64,000 nt of DNA, from NCBI RefSeq assembly GCF_037975245.1, contig NC_092575.1, positions 2,301,001-2,365,000 on the forward strand, given 5' to 3'. A program made the translations under genes and the position numbers. The notes beneath the pieces were generated by a model. That model made no database searches. It saw only the letters and a program-made list of their open reading frames with translations, and was not told the DNA's origin. Each line of letters opens with the position of its first letter. Within the stretch, counting starts at the first letter, position 1. Below, piece by piece: positions 13,301 to 25,600 of the stretch. This stretch comes from Apostichopus japonicus. Taxonomy: Eukaryota > Echinodermata > Holothuroidea > Aspidochirotida > Stichopodidae.

Positions 13301-16300
13301 CCATCCTCCCACAATTACACTACTCTTTCCATGCCACATGATTTTGCAGCTTAACAGTAGAGAAATTAAAGCAAACTTTCCGTAACAATTTTTATTTTAT
13401 TTTTTCCCTTACATTGTCGTGATTGAAGTAAAACAACATCTTGAGTTCTCTGTACACTCTCTTGCACGAGATGAGATTCTGGAAGACATTTGGCATCTTC
13501 TTCAGGGCCACACGTTTGCCGTCTCTGGGATCTGTGACAGACCTGGAAGAAAGAGGCAAACGATATTTAATACAATCTGGTGAAAGGGTAAACGACAAAC
13601 ATCTTCGTGACACGTTTTTGGGAGAAAGGGGTCAGCGATTTTGTTCATAATTAAGTATTTCAGTATAGCAGGCCTGAGCTTTAAACTACAGTGAGACAAC
13701 AAACAAATGAATTTTGTTAACAATTTTGTCATCGTTTTTAATAAAATTTATTAATAGTTTACATTTCCATTGCTTCTCTTTTGTTTTCTTATCTGAAAGA
13801 AACACCTATCCGTACTTTAGGTTTCCCAGTACTTTGCATCCAGGAGAATCAGTGAATAACTGTTCTGGTACTTCCCCCAAAAATAATTGTTTTGGTGTGC
13901 ATTTTAAAAGACGGAATATTTTCCTGTCTGGAATCTACTGCTGGATTGAATGGTCTGTATTTACATAAGAGTTACACAATTCGCTAAAAGTGAGCATGAA
14001 GAATAGCATTGTCTGTCATATGATGTGCAACAGCCGAGAAGCTAGCATAGCGTACAGTACTAAGAACTGTTGCCAATTATGTGGACTTCACAAATGGTAA
14101 GTATTGTACATTTCAAAAGAAGGGGAAATGGTACTACAGTGGCCCTAGAGGGCATCACGCCAAAGGTCTGAAGTATTCACCATGGCAACAGACTTTTACT
14201 GTCCAGTGCAGTAATATGCTGTAGTACAATACTGTAGCTCACAATAAAACATCAGTTTCTCACAGAGATTTTCTTTCAAATGTCTCATTTCCAAACCTTT
14301 TTTCCAATTAATAAGATCTTTGGTCACAATTTAAGCCCCCAAAAAACATTTACATGAGCAAAGAAGATTGCCAAAAGGTGAGTGAACTTGTTAATAATAT
14401 GGTCATTAAAGGGTACTGTACATTCTGGTGGTACGATGCAATGATCTCTGAGGTAAATAACATGGGTAAACTATATCCTAGGAGAGTTGAAGGTAAAACT
14501 ATCTGCAATTGAGGGAGGAAGAGTAAGATAAAGCTTTAAACCACCAACATCCTTTCCATGGAACTCAAATTTTCTGGTCCACATCTTTGAACTATTTTAA
14601 CTTCTTCACCTCTCGCCTAACTTTCACAGAACAAAGGGGGAGTAAAGTTTCAAGACTGTTAGTTAACCAGATCACACATATTGTACAGACACATTGTACA
14701 GTAGGATTGAATTTGGAGATAGTAACCCTAACCATTTCAGCCATAGGACACCCAGAACTTCCTTCCTGGCCTGTCTAACATACAGTAGGTTGTAATACAA
14801 GAGCTTTTTCAAATTGGGCAAAGGTTCAAAAAAGCTGGCAGGTTGTAATGCGGTAATTAAAACTTCCCAACACCTAAGGGACTGTCCCTGGATTAAACCC
14901 ATTCACAAGTTCTACCAGACAAATAAGAGCTGGTATTGAAGGAAATTAAGAATATCGATACAATATAGGGAGGATGATACATACTGGAAGTTTATATCAC
15001 AAGACCATTTATGCATAGTTAGTTAACAATGGCTCCTTAGATACCCTAGATACCTTGACCTTTGAGACATTTGACTTCAAATAAAAAAGATTTCAAAGAG
15101 ACTTGGAAAGGCTTTTCCCCTAACATTATGCAGTACTATTCATGAGTGATCCATATATATGCCACAGCTTCCAGGGAGGTGATGGTTGAAAATTCAACAC
15201 TGCACTGTATACTAACCATTGAACATCATACTCTGTGTTTAACAGTAGTGATACAGTTTTGTAAGTAGGCCTGCAGTGCATGATTGGAATTATGACAAGA
15301 TGGAAGGTACACAAAAGGAAGGAAGTGAAGTCCATCAATGTATGAAGAAAAACAGCACTGCAGATCAAAGCTGCAAATTCCTGCTCATCTGAGGGATCAG
15401 TTAATATAAAACAATCAAGGGATTATCTCCTGCTTAGCTGAGGGATCAGTCAATATAACACAAACATGGGATTATCTCCACAGACCAGCACTGCCTACGG
15501 TACAGTAGGCTATTAATGTGTGAACCTGTGGAGTACAATACATAAATGTGTATAGGCTTCACAAAGTTTGGCTGGATGATGCTGCGGTCCCCTCAGCATT
15601 CCTACGTTTGACACGGAAACTAAATAGATTCATTCTTGAATTAATGTACGTATATCTTAGTGGTGGGATGTACATATTCAAATGTACAATTTGTTTCAAC
15701 AAAAAGGTTTATGAGACATCATTTACTAGATCTATAGATAACCAGAGATACAGCTCAGCCATCTTCTAAGACTCTCATGTTATTCAATTATCATCCAGAG
15801 TGTTTTTATTTTACACAGGATTTCAACTAACACCCAGAGTGTCTATATTTTACAAAGGAATTGGTAATTGGTATTCTAGAGTGAATGAAGTAATACTTTC
15901 CCACAATCTCAATTCTTACCCCTGCCCCCCCCCCCTCTCTCTCTCATATCCTCTTATCTTCACATTTAAGCTCATCCTACTGTAGTTGAATCAGATATTG
16001 CAGTGAGCACAGCTCACAATGCATGTTAACTGACATACAGAAACACAAAGAAACTCCATAATGGACACTGCTATGTTCATTATGCATCAATGTGACATAC
16101 TGTACACAATAATTAGCACTACAGATACAACATTGTACAGTATGTGTTATGCACATAATTAAGTCTAGAAAGTAAACACAACACAACTGGTTTAGCAACC
16201 TACATGTGCACAGGAACTAGGCTATACAAATTATGTGGCATGCACTATAGTGAGCATGCACTGCTATAGCTATGCACTGTAATAGCCCATATACTGTGAT

Positions 16301-19300
16301 ATATGCACTGTAATGTGCACACTAATATAGCTATGCACTGTCATAGCTAATATAATAGTACTCAATATAAACTGTACTGATTCTATAATTAGCAATACAT
16401 AATTAACAATGCATAATTATGTACAGTACTGACCATGGTGTCACCTTGAGTTGACCCTAGTGTTGTAATACCTGTTCACTAACTAAAGTACATTACAACA
16501 CAGGGCTTAATGACATCGATGGTACATATATTACAGTAGTCCAAATTATACCTCCATGCCACCTCCATGTACATACAATATATACACACATACCAGTGCT
16601 AGCACTTAACAACACTACACTATGTGTTGTACACATATAAAAGTCTGAAGACAAAACAAATGTTACACAACCTAACTTCATTCAGTACCTAAATTGTCAC
16701 CCAAGGACACAAAGGCCAACTGAGTCAAGGGTCACCACAAGGTCGCAATACCTATTCACCCTTGTATTGACACATTTTCATCATAAGTTAAGTAGTACTA
16801 CACCATACCTTTGCCCTCTGTGTATGTTCTTACCAAATGTTACCAAGGTAGAAATTTCTCAGTAGGCCTTGACTTAGTCAAGAGAGGTCAGTGCCATCCA
16901 TAGCAAACAAAGTCAGGGAGAGTTCAAAACAGGTCAGGGCTTTTTTTTTGTATTCTTCTTCTTTTCCCACCTAAATCTTTTTGCTGAGTTGCCTTATAAT
17001 TACTTGACATACAATTGTTGGAAAACAATTTCAGATTCCACAAAAACAAGCTGTTTATTTACATAATTAAACCGGGAAAAAAAATACATGACAAGAAAGC
17101 GGAGAAACAATTGTTAAAGGTGTTGCCAAGAACTTCAGGAAAACAGGGTTTCCTTTCTTTCTTTCATTTTTTCAAGATGCTATAAACAATCTGTAAATTT
17201 TCACCTGACATTTCCTATCCTTTTTAAACTATTCTGGTCTGACAAAAAACGTAGCAGTCAGAAACATCGTTGTCGTCGTTTCAATAAAAATAATGACTAA
17301 TTCAAGACCGCTGCCAAGAATGATAATTTAAAGATTGCTAATTCTGGTGACCAACTCTTGTTGATCTTTCACCGACAGAGATATTTTGGGACTGGATGTA
17401 AACAATTCTGGCTGCAATACAAAGTACTGTACAGTTAGTTTACACAGATGACTCCATGGAAAGATTAAACGCATCCTTATTTATACCTTTAAAAAGATGT
17501 GATGTACATGGGCTTTAGACCCTCTAAATAACTCCAAATCTTGTTTGAGCTCAAATTTTGGTTACATGTGTCGTCATCAAATTCCAGATATTAGTGCAGC
17601 CCTCAGTTACATTTAAGCTAAAGCCTACAGTACATCCTGCACATTGCATACAAATTAGCCTATACTTAGGATACCTCTTAGGTAGCTTACATTAATGTTA
17701 CATGTACAGCAGTCAATGTTATGTGAAGAAACTTGTTACCACTTTTGGTCTATGTTGGGACAATTGACAATGCTCGCCTTTAATGTACATTACAATATGC
17801 ACCACACACTGTAGTTTGACTGAATTGCACATCATTGTTAACAAACTGGCAGGGGCACAATTCATATAGCAAGAGTGCAGGCATTTTTTGTTTTGTGTGC
17901 TGACAGGTAAGTTGTTTGTTCATGTTAAGCAGGTAATATCAACTGTGCCATACATGGAACCAAAGTGTCAGCTATCATACTCCTGACTGACAACAAAAGC
18001 AATCAATTTAAAAACCCTAAAACCTGGGCAAGCTGGCACTCTTGGAAATTTCCAAGAATATCCATTGTTATTGGTTGGACAAGCAGAAGAGTTCTTCCTA
18101 AATATTTAAAGGTAACATCCCTCCAATGACTTTCACCTTGCAACCACAGACCTGAGAGAGGTTCAGCCCGTACAATCTACTGCTAACACAGTGTAGTGTA
18201 AAAGTTCAACGGGCTAACAGAAAAACCACCAAAGAAATGGCTGGTCAATGACAGTACAGTGAAAATTAATTATAATTTTAGAAAAAGTTCCAAGAATTGG
18301 CGATTGACAAAATTGGGTAACCACTTCCAGTTACAAAGTAGAGTCAACTGAAGTTCAGTTACTTTGCCCCTGACCTTGTGTCAGAAATAAACAACCTGGG
18401 TCATAAAAATAAAAAATGAATTTTCCTTTCAGCCTTTCGTCATTACATTTACATATTTCTATATTTAGCAAATCTTTCACAAACTATTTATAAATGTTTT
18501 TCTTAACGTTAAAAACCATTTTTGACTTTATTCTAAAAATAAGTTTTCGGAAATTAGAAAACATGAAAATTTGTCAACCAATTCTATTTCCACACAGAGT
18601 CAATCCTAGTTCAGAAATATTATTCTCCTTAATTAATTATGTGTCAGAAATTACGAAAACCAGGATGTACAGTATGCTTGAAACTGGGTCACACAGTCTC
18701 AACAACAACTAAAAAACATATTTTTGAATTTCTGCAGATTTATTTTTCTTTCCCCTATTTTTAATTTTTTATGATATTTTTTTAAAATAAAATTATGATT
18801 CTTACTAAAATACATTTGCGGGTTTTTATGTTTAGCAAATTGCATTCTTTCAGATATTGTTAGATCCATCAGTTTTGTTTTTTCTTCAAGGAAAAACTGA
18901 AAGCTAACCCTGACAGAATTGTCTGAACATTCTAACCATTCATCCAACCAAACTATATACAGTACAAGGAATTGGGAACTGTTCAGTTTCACTTTGCTGA
19001 GATTCTTTGTAGTCATATTGAAACAGAAACTTCCAAAAAGTAGGCTCACTTTTGATGAATATTTTTAAAACCCAAAACACTGAGTACCAATAGTGCTATC
19101 AGAAAAGATCTTGTACAGTACCCTCCCCCCCCCCCTACCCCACCCTACCAGGTTACTTTAAATTCCCTTTTAAAACCAGGAACCGTAACAGGAACTGCTT
19201 TGCATTCACTCTGGAGTCCCGACCAAATTTCCCAAAAGTTCCCTCTATGGAATTTTTTTTTCTTTTCTTTACTTGTTGGAGAAGTGACAATTTACGTGAC

Positions 19301-22300
19301 AGTTTTGGGAATCGGGCCATCAACTTCCTTTAACGAGGATTTTCAGGAAATGATGCAAAACTTTGAATTTGAACAGTGGAATATATTGCGAACAGTCCTA
19401 CATGTAGGAAATGTTCTTTGATGAACAAGAGAATCGGCTACAGAATGGACAATTGGTATATGAGTACTTATGCTTACACAAGCTACTGTATATGGAAAGC
19501 AAATTTACAAGTTGTCATCATGGAAGTGCTAAGTTGGGAATTTCTTGGTACACACATCTTTTCCACCTAGGCTCTGGGTCCCCATACCATCTTGATGTCA
19601 ACTGTCACCTAGGCCCTGGGTCCCATCCATCTTAAAGTCAACTGTCCCCGAGGCTCTGGGTCCCCATACCATCTTGATGTCAACTGTCACCTAGGCCCTG
19701 GGTCCCATCCATCTTAAAGTCAACTGTCCCTGAGGCTCTGGGTCCCCATACCATCTTGATGTCAACTGTCACCTAGGCCCTGGGTCCCATCCATCTTGAT
19801 GTCAACTGTCACCGAGGCTATGGGTCCCCATACCATCTTGATGTCAACTGTCACCTAGGCTATGGGTCCCCATACCATCTTTCATGTCAACTGTCACCTA
19901 GGCCCTGGGTCCCCATACCATCTTACATGTCAACTGTCACCTAGGCCCTGGGTCCCAATACCATCTTACATATCAACTGTCACCTAGGATATGGGTCCCC
20001 ATACCATCTTACATTTCAACTGTCACCTAGGCTCTGGATCCCCATACCATCTTACATTTCAACTGTCACCTAGGCTCTGGATCCCCATACCATCTTACAT
20101 GTCAACTGTCACCTAGGCTCTGGGTCCCGATTCCATCTTGAATTCTTGATGCCAACTGTCACCTAGGCTATGGGTCCCCATACCATCTTTCATGTCAACT
20201 GTCACCTAGGCTCTGGGTCCCATACAATACCATCTTGATGTCAACTGTCACCTAGGCCCTGGGTCCCCATACCATCTTACATGTCAACTGTCACCTAGGC
20301 CCTGGGTCCCGATACCATCTTACATATCAACTGTCACCTAGGATATGGGTCCCCATACCATCTTTCATGTCAATGTCACCTAAGCCCTGGGTCACCATCC
20401 CCATACCATCTTTCATGTCAACTGTCACCTAGGCTCTGGGTCCCCGTACCATCTTTAATAGGCCTAAAAATAACAATTACCTACTACTTCACAGCAGCAT
20501 AAAAATACTGTGCTTGTTTCTAATACCTTTGTACAGTATATGGTCAAATTCAATTTTTTTTTTATAGACAAATTCAGTTCAATGCCCACTCTTTGAATCT
20601 GAATGGAGGTCTTTGTATAAACCTAGATGCATATATATGCAGTTAAATATCATGCCTTAACTTGACAAAATGCAAACTCATGTTGAAGTCAAAAGCTTGT
20701 GCCACTAAGTTGTGTAAGTTCATTCAACTATGACCTATCTGTGGTGGCCGCACACACACACACACACTACTTTGAAACACAAACAATACACCAATTGTTT
20801 TGACACAATGCCAATGTAGCATATATGTGGCTATTGTAATGGCAAGGGTCATTATAAGAGGGAATTTGATTACTACTTGAATGGGAACAAAGAAACTGAC
20901 CAATTGCTCACTTAATCTGAGCTGAATATCACTCCTAAACTAAATCATTCCAACTTCTCTCTGTTTTAATTTCTTTCTTCTTCAAATGGTTCTTTGTTGT
21001 TTTGTTTTTCTTGTTCTTTTATGTTCTGCTGTTACATCAATTACTGATTGTGTCTTGGATATTTTCTTTTCAATAGAAAACTTAGAACCGATAAACGTTG
21101 AATTAAATTCCTGAGATCGAAGTATATCAATCCCATATGAATGTATATACTGTATGTGCTGTCCTTTCAAAGAACATTTTGAACACAGAACTGAAATGCA
21201 ATATTGAGCATTAATATGTTAGAAGTTAGGGTATAATGGTTGAGTAAAAAGGTCTTTCATTTTTCCAAACCCTACCATCCAATACCCCCCCCCCCCACCC
21301 ATATCCCAGCACCTTTCTTTGGCAGTTCATATTCTCTTGTCATCAACATGTACTACAAATTCATGATTTTTTTTTATTCCACTCCACTTCTCTTCACATT
21401 GGTCTAATTATTATTGCAGTCAAATGAAATACAGCCCATTAATTTATCCCATGATCTATTTCTGCAAACAAAAACTGGCAAAAGTCTCTCTTTTCTCAAT
21501 AATTGTTCTGAACATTACATTTGGGAATAGAACTTTGAAAGTTAACTTTGTGTTTCTTGCAAACGACTTTGGGGTTAAGAATTTAGACTGTTGCTATGTA
21601 CTGTACTTAGCATTGCAGACATAACACTATTATAATACTAACGTTAGTTACATTATAGAATAGCATGTACAGTTGGACCTCCTAACATTAATAACACTTA
21701 AGTTGTGTTTAACCTGTACATTTTAACTGCTTCATCATTTTCCTTTATTCCTTATATCCCTCCATCCAGCGTCATGCTGACAAAGCTTGGGTGAGTTAAG
21801 ACGAAAATCGTGCCCATCCTTTGAGGGGCGAGGTTAAAACATCAAATTTAACACTGCTCAAGGTCTTGCACGCAGCATCATTATGACTGAGTAGGGCAAA
21901 ACGATCAGCTGATTTCCACACCCAACACGCAATACTATCTTACTAGCGAAAGGATTTAAAAATGGCCGAAGTAATGACCAAAATGTCGACAAAGCGGGCA
22001 ATATGAGATTTTCCGTTAATCTTCATCGCCTAAATTGATGAAGAAAATCGAGTGCAGACAAAGGACAGGATATACGCCATACTGAGAAAGCCGCAAAATA
22101 TATTATAACGTGGCTTTTGTCTGAGTCATCCTTAGCGTGCAGAAAAATGCTATACGGTACAGTGTATACAGTGTAGTGTACACTGTACTGTATGTACTGC
22201 CCTTTACAACGTAATTAGCGAAGATCAGCTGGCAAATGCACCGGCGTTAGAGAAACAGTATTTTCACGTTTAAATTTTATGAGATTTTAACAGAAACAAA

Positions 22301-22636
22301 TAACCAATAATTTTCCACGTTATGATATTTCATAAAATTCCCGGCTATAATATTACATCTAGATTCCTATGGAGTAAAACAAATACGATCGAATTTTTAA
22401 ATGCCGGTCGTTATCATGATATGGTTTTTCGAGAACAAAGAGATGGGCATGTGAACTCACCAAACAACTCCAAAAGCTCCATAACCGATGGGTCTATCTG
22501 GCTCAAAATCTCTCCTAACGGCTGCTGTTGAACTAGAATGATAGAAAGGTTGGGCAGCACTTAGAATAGAACGTTCATGTGGTCCTGGGGTCGCGTGAAA
22601 CGCCATTTGGCTAATTCTAGAGCCACAAACAGCCAT
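4339..22636 (-). CDS. NLK: Nemo-like kinase (NLK), 5' three exons, partial
   Basis: Serine/threonine kinase of the atypical MAPK group, known to act in Wnt/TCF, Notch and TGF-beta signalling. Exons join(22461-22636, 13413-13542, 4339-4394) on the minus strand read continuously for 120 residues plus 2 nt. Seen: a short N-tail starting MAVCGSR; the glycine-rich ATP loop IGYGAFGVVW (residues about 50-59); VALKKMP with the catalytic lysine; the RELKML helix-C segment; and ALDILQPPHIDFFEE. These segments are nearly invariant in animal NLK. The vertebrate protein begins with a similar MSLCGAR, but its long His/Ala-rich tail is missing here. Donors are GTGAGT, GTAAGG and GTATCC; acceptors are ttccag and ctgcag. 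The remainder (catalytic loop, activation loop, C-lobe) must lie left of position 1, because I found no HRD or DFG exon in 1-4338. Kinase identity is very secure; the precise exon 3 donor is slightly less so. Confidence 0.95.
4395..13412 (-). other. NLK intron 2, about 9.0 kb
   Basis: No conserved exon recognised on either strand. It contains the C-rich array at 5712-5866, poly-T/poly-G tracts (8930-8960, 10,680-10,720), a short TG repeat near 11,270 and AT-rich simple repeats near 12,300-12,390. The phases of exons 2 and 3 join directly, so no coding exon is required here. Confidence 0.85.
5712..5866. repeat. C-rich minisatellite (CCCCCAACCATCCCC-like units)
   Basis: Roughly ten degenerate units of CCCCCACCCCCAACCAT, 12-17 bp each, within NLK intron 2. 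One strand is almost free of G, so the region is strongly strand-asymmetric. The Pro/His/Thr-rich and Gly/Trp-rich frames across it are composition artefacts. Confidence 0.9.
13413..13542 (-). CDS. NLK: NLK exon 2 (catalytic lysine, helix C)
   Basis: 130 nt that complete the split Trp codon and continue SVTDPRDGKRVALKKMPNVF up to NHDN. It contains the ATP-anchoring lysine in VALKK and the helix-C glutamate in YRELKML. The acceptor is cttcttccag and the donor AAT|GTAAGG. The phase agrees with exons 1 and 3. Substitutions from vertebrate NLK are conservative (for example VYREL for VFREL, LFYFNHDN for LCFFKHDN). Confidence 0.96.
13543..22460 (-). other. NLK intron 1, about 8.9 kb
   Basis: No exon recognised. 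It contains the 42-bp minisatellite at 19564-20456, two tandem copies of a roughly 50-bp segment at 15378-15480 (GAGGGATCAGT...GGGATTATCTCC), a CA run near 20,750, poly-C runs near 15,925, 19,125 and 21,285, and a palindromic GTACAGTGTA-type stretch near 22,157-22,196. Confidence 0.85.
19564..20456. repeat. 42-bp minisatellite in NLK intron 1
   Basis: About 21 copies of a unit reading CACCTAGGCYCTGGGTCCC, then CATACCATCTT and ACATGTCAACTGT. Variants include a short form lacking CATA (GGTCCCATCCATCTT), ATATGGGTCC in place of CCCTGGGTCC, and an insertion near 20,140. Short and long forms alternate at the left end (19,564-19,800), a small higher-order pattern. Confidence 0.95.
22461..22636 (-). 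CDS. NLK: NLK exon 1 (start codon and ATP loop)
   Basis: Encodes 58 residues plus 2 nt, from MAVCGSRISQ to GYGAFGVV with a split Trp codon. The upstream ATG at 22636 is preferred over a second in-frame ATG at 22606 for three reasons. It sits in a strong gccATGG context. An in-frame TAA lies 30 nt upstream (22664-22666). The extra residues MAVCGSR resemble the vertebrate NLK N-terminus MSLCGAR. The exon ends GTTGTTTG followed by a consensus GTGAGT donor. Transcription probably begins a little above 22,670; no TATA element is obvious. Confidence 0.94.
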
Positions 22637-25600
22637 GGCACGTTGAAACGGGAAGAACTCGATTTAATCAACGGTGAGCTTCGGGCTGTGGTTGAAGCGC
22701 GTTGCCCGTCGGTTACAAAGAGAAACCGCTGAAAATTATTCCCCAAAATTTGGTGGTTTAACACTAGCACATCGCTACTAATTGCACACAAGATGAGGCA
22801 GGCATCCAAAACAAAACACTAAAATAGCCTACGATTGGTAAGTCCTGAGGTAGACACACGAAAACCGCTTGAACAATAGATGATTGAGTGGCGTAGTAGC
22901 GGCCCCGGCGAGGAGCTTAGCCACTCTACAACAATGCTATCGACTTTGTCTGCAATCCAACCGGTGCAAACATGAATATTCAAATTTCATTTGCGGTTTT
23001 CGTTGCCCGGGAATCCAACACTGTAGCGAATTTGCATTGTATTACATATTAACTGCCAAGTTATCCCGGTTATGGGGCAATAGGCTTTTAACCAGTCTCA
23101 AAATAACTATTAGAGACATTGCATAATTCGGCAAATAAGGCCGCTTCCCCCTTTTTCTTAACATAATCTAAGTAATAATAATTTTATCTTCATATCACTT
23201 CAATATTTCATTATAACCTGCATTGCTGTACAACTATTTCTTGTTAAGATCAGCTCGGCCTATAAAGTTGTTTATTTCCAAACAGGGTATCCTGCTTAAA
23301 ACTTATTACTAAAACTCGATTAATCGAGAAACTGATAAATTACTTAAAATTACCGAGACTTGAATGAAAGGGTTGTTATATATTCTCAGGTTTTGTGTCA
23401 ATCACATCTGCGTAATAGGTTAGTTTTGAAAATAATCTTAGAAGTTTTTTGTTGTTGTAAGTAGAATGCCTCAAGAAGCTTCATAAGAATGCTCTTCATC
23501 CTGGCGTGGACACGTCTAAACATTGGCCTGACAACTATCCACCTTCTCCGATGTTCCTCCAACTCAACGATGTGTCGTCGTCTCTCATATAAAATATTAA
23601 ATGTTGTCGTAATTTGTACCTGTATGACTAAGGTACCACACTGAATTTCCCACATGTTTTGTAATCACAATCATCAGCACCCTCCCCACCCCCCCCCCCG
23701 ACCCCACCCCCATTTTGAGCTACGTATGCATTATATGTCATCTCAATATGCCTTAGAATTCACCATTTGATGTCAAAACTTTTATATGGCTTTTTCTTGG
23801 GAATGCCCACCAGACCCCTCTTCGTGGAAATTGGCCTCAACGACCCCAGGGCCTCAACCCCTCATGAATTTTTTCAGTCACCTCTGGCTCTTCCATAAAG
23901 ATTCATGTCCCTACCAAAAATCAGTCGGGAGATTTTAATTCCCCTCCCCCTCCCCTCCCCCTAATTGCTTCCTTCTCTTAAAAACAAGGGTGGCCTTCTT
24001 AGGGTATCATTATTGCCACAAATAAAGACAGATAAAGGTCACACATGATCAAACTATTTGATGAATTTACTGCAACATTAATGCGGTTATTCGCTCACAA
24101 GTACTTATCATATACACATATATCTCAAGTATACACAATGTATAGGCCCCATGTTAAGAATCAGAACCGTTCAGGGAAGTACTTTTCCAAACTTTGAACA
24201 ATTTTTAGTTTGTATAAAGGAGGGGCCAATCATGTTAATCTTTCATTACCGAATCTTCTTCGAATCGCTAATAAATAGCCTTGACACGCTATTCAATACG
24301 GGTCACCGGTTTTCAACCGCATCACCTTCAAAAGACACGTGCCAAACGGTAAGAAAGTAGTATGAATATGCATTAACGTGAAATGGATTGCCACCTTCGT
24401 ATCGTAAACAAAGACCTCCGTTCAACCTGTCTCATGGAAAATGATGACATCTTATGACGTCACCATTCGTCGAATCTGGACTAGTTTTGTTTCTGCGTTG
24501 TATGTATACAGAATTTGTCAGAAAAGTAAAGCAATTTCCTGGTGAGTCGCGGTAGTGTAGGTTTGTTACGTAGGGGGCGAGTGAAGTTTAATGGTTTCGT
24601 GGGAAAATGGTTAATAACTACACGGCTACATAAGGAATTGTATAATTTAGCTGTTTAGCGATTACCAAAATTTTCATAACATCTGTGAGAAATAAGGCCG
24701 CTTGCCATAGGAAATGATAAATGGGACCAAGGAAATGTAAACCTTTCAAAACCCTGCTAGAAAACCAGTCATTTCCCGTCTACAAAAACTAGCAGAGATA
24801 TACATTTTGGGTATTTAATCTTACTTAGATGTGTAGCTTATAGTGGACAGGAATTTTTACGTGGATCCTTCCAATAGGTATATGGCCTACTCCATTGACC
24901 CCAAATTTTAGCACTGTCTGAACATTACAACCAAGTTTTTCAAGAGTATACTTTGCTAGGGGTACTGATTCCCGAAATTATTTCCAGCCATTTGAGATGT
25001 TTTAATTATAGACCTATATATTAAATATCCTCAGTGTGGGTAACTATATATATACTTTTACAGCACTTGGTAGCAACATTCTTGTTAATATTTGAACAAG
25101 TGTGACCATTTCTTGGTTTATCAGGCATATTTGGGGGCAAAAGTTATGTCTTCTTTATACCTTTTCCCAATCACCGCCTTCAGCAAAACCTGACCCCTTG
25201 CACTAAGTTGATAATATGATACTACCGGTAATCGTTTGCTTGTAGCTTAAATTTCTTAAGTAGTAATTAGCCAAAGGCAAACTGACTGGGATATTATTTA
25301 AGAAAACTGAAAGAGTCAAAGCAAATGCCGATCTTTCGGTTCAATCAAGGTTCTATTGGGGGGGGGGGGGGGGGCAGGCATTGGAACATAGCAAGTAGCC
25401 TTATGTTTTCATGAATTGACTAGTTCGAATCCCGTCTATTGCCCTAAAACAAATCGTTGCTGTTCTGTAGTTTTTTAAAAGGTTTGGTATGTTGTTTGTG
25501 ACACAAGGGTTGATTCTGATCGGCATTTCTTCGGTAAGAAGATTTATTTTCGTGATATGTAGTCCAATAATGTTTAATCGTCCCTACCTTACCCCTTACC

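Noticed and set aside
18699-19049. 116-codon minus-strand frame in NLK intron 1
   Set aside because: Lys/Phe/Asn-rich, consistent with AT-rich chance sequence; no similarity recognised.
22884-23126. 80-codon plus-strand frame divergent from NLK (MSGVVAAPARSL...)
   Set aside because: No recognisable domain or splice support; could only be a chance frame in the GC-richer promoter region.
25410-25445. Possible tRNA gene with AGTTCGAATCCC
   Set aside because: T-arm-like motif only; no A-box at proper distance and no acceptor stem.
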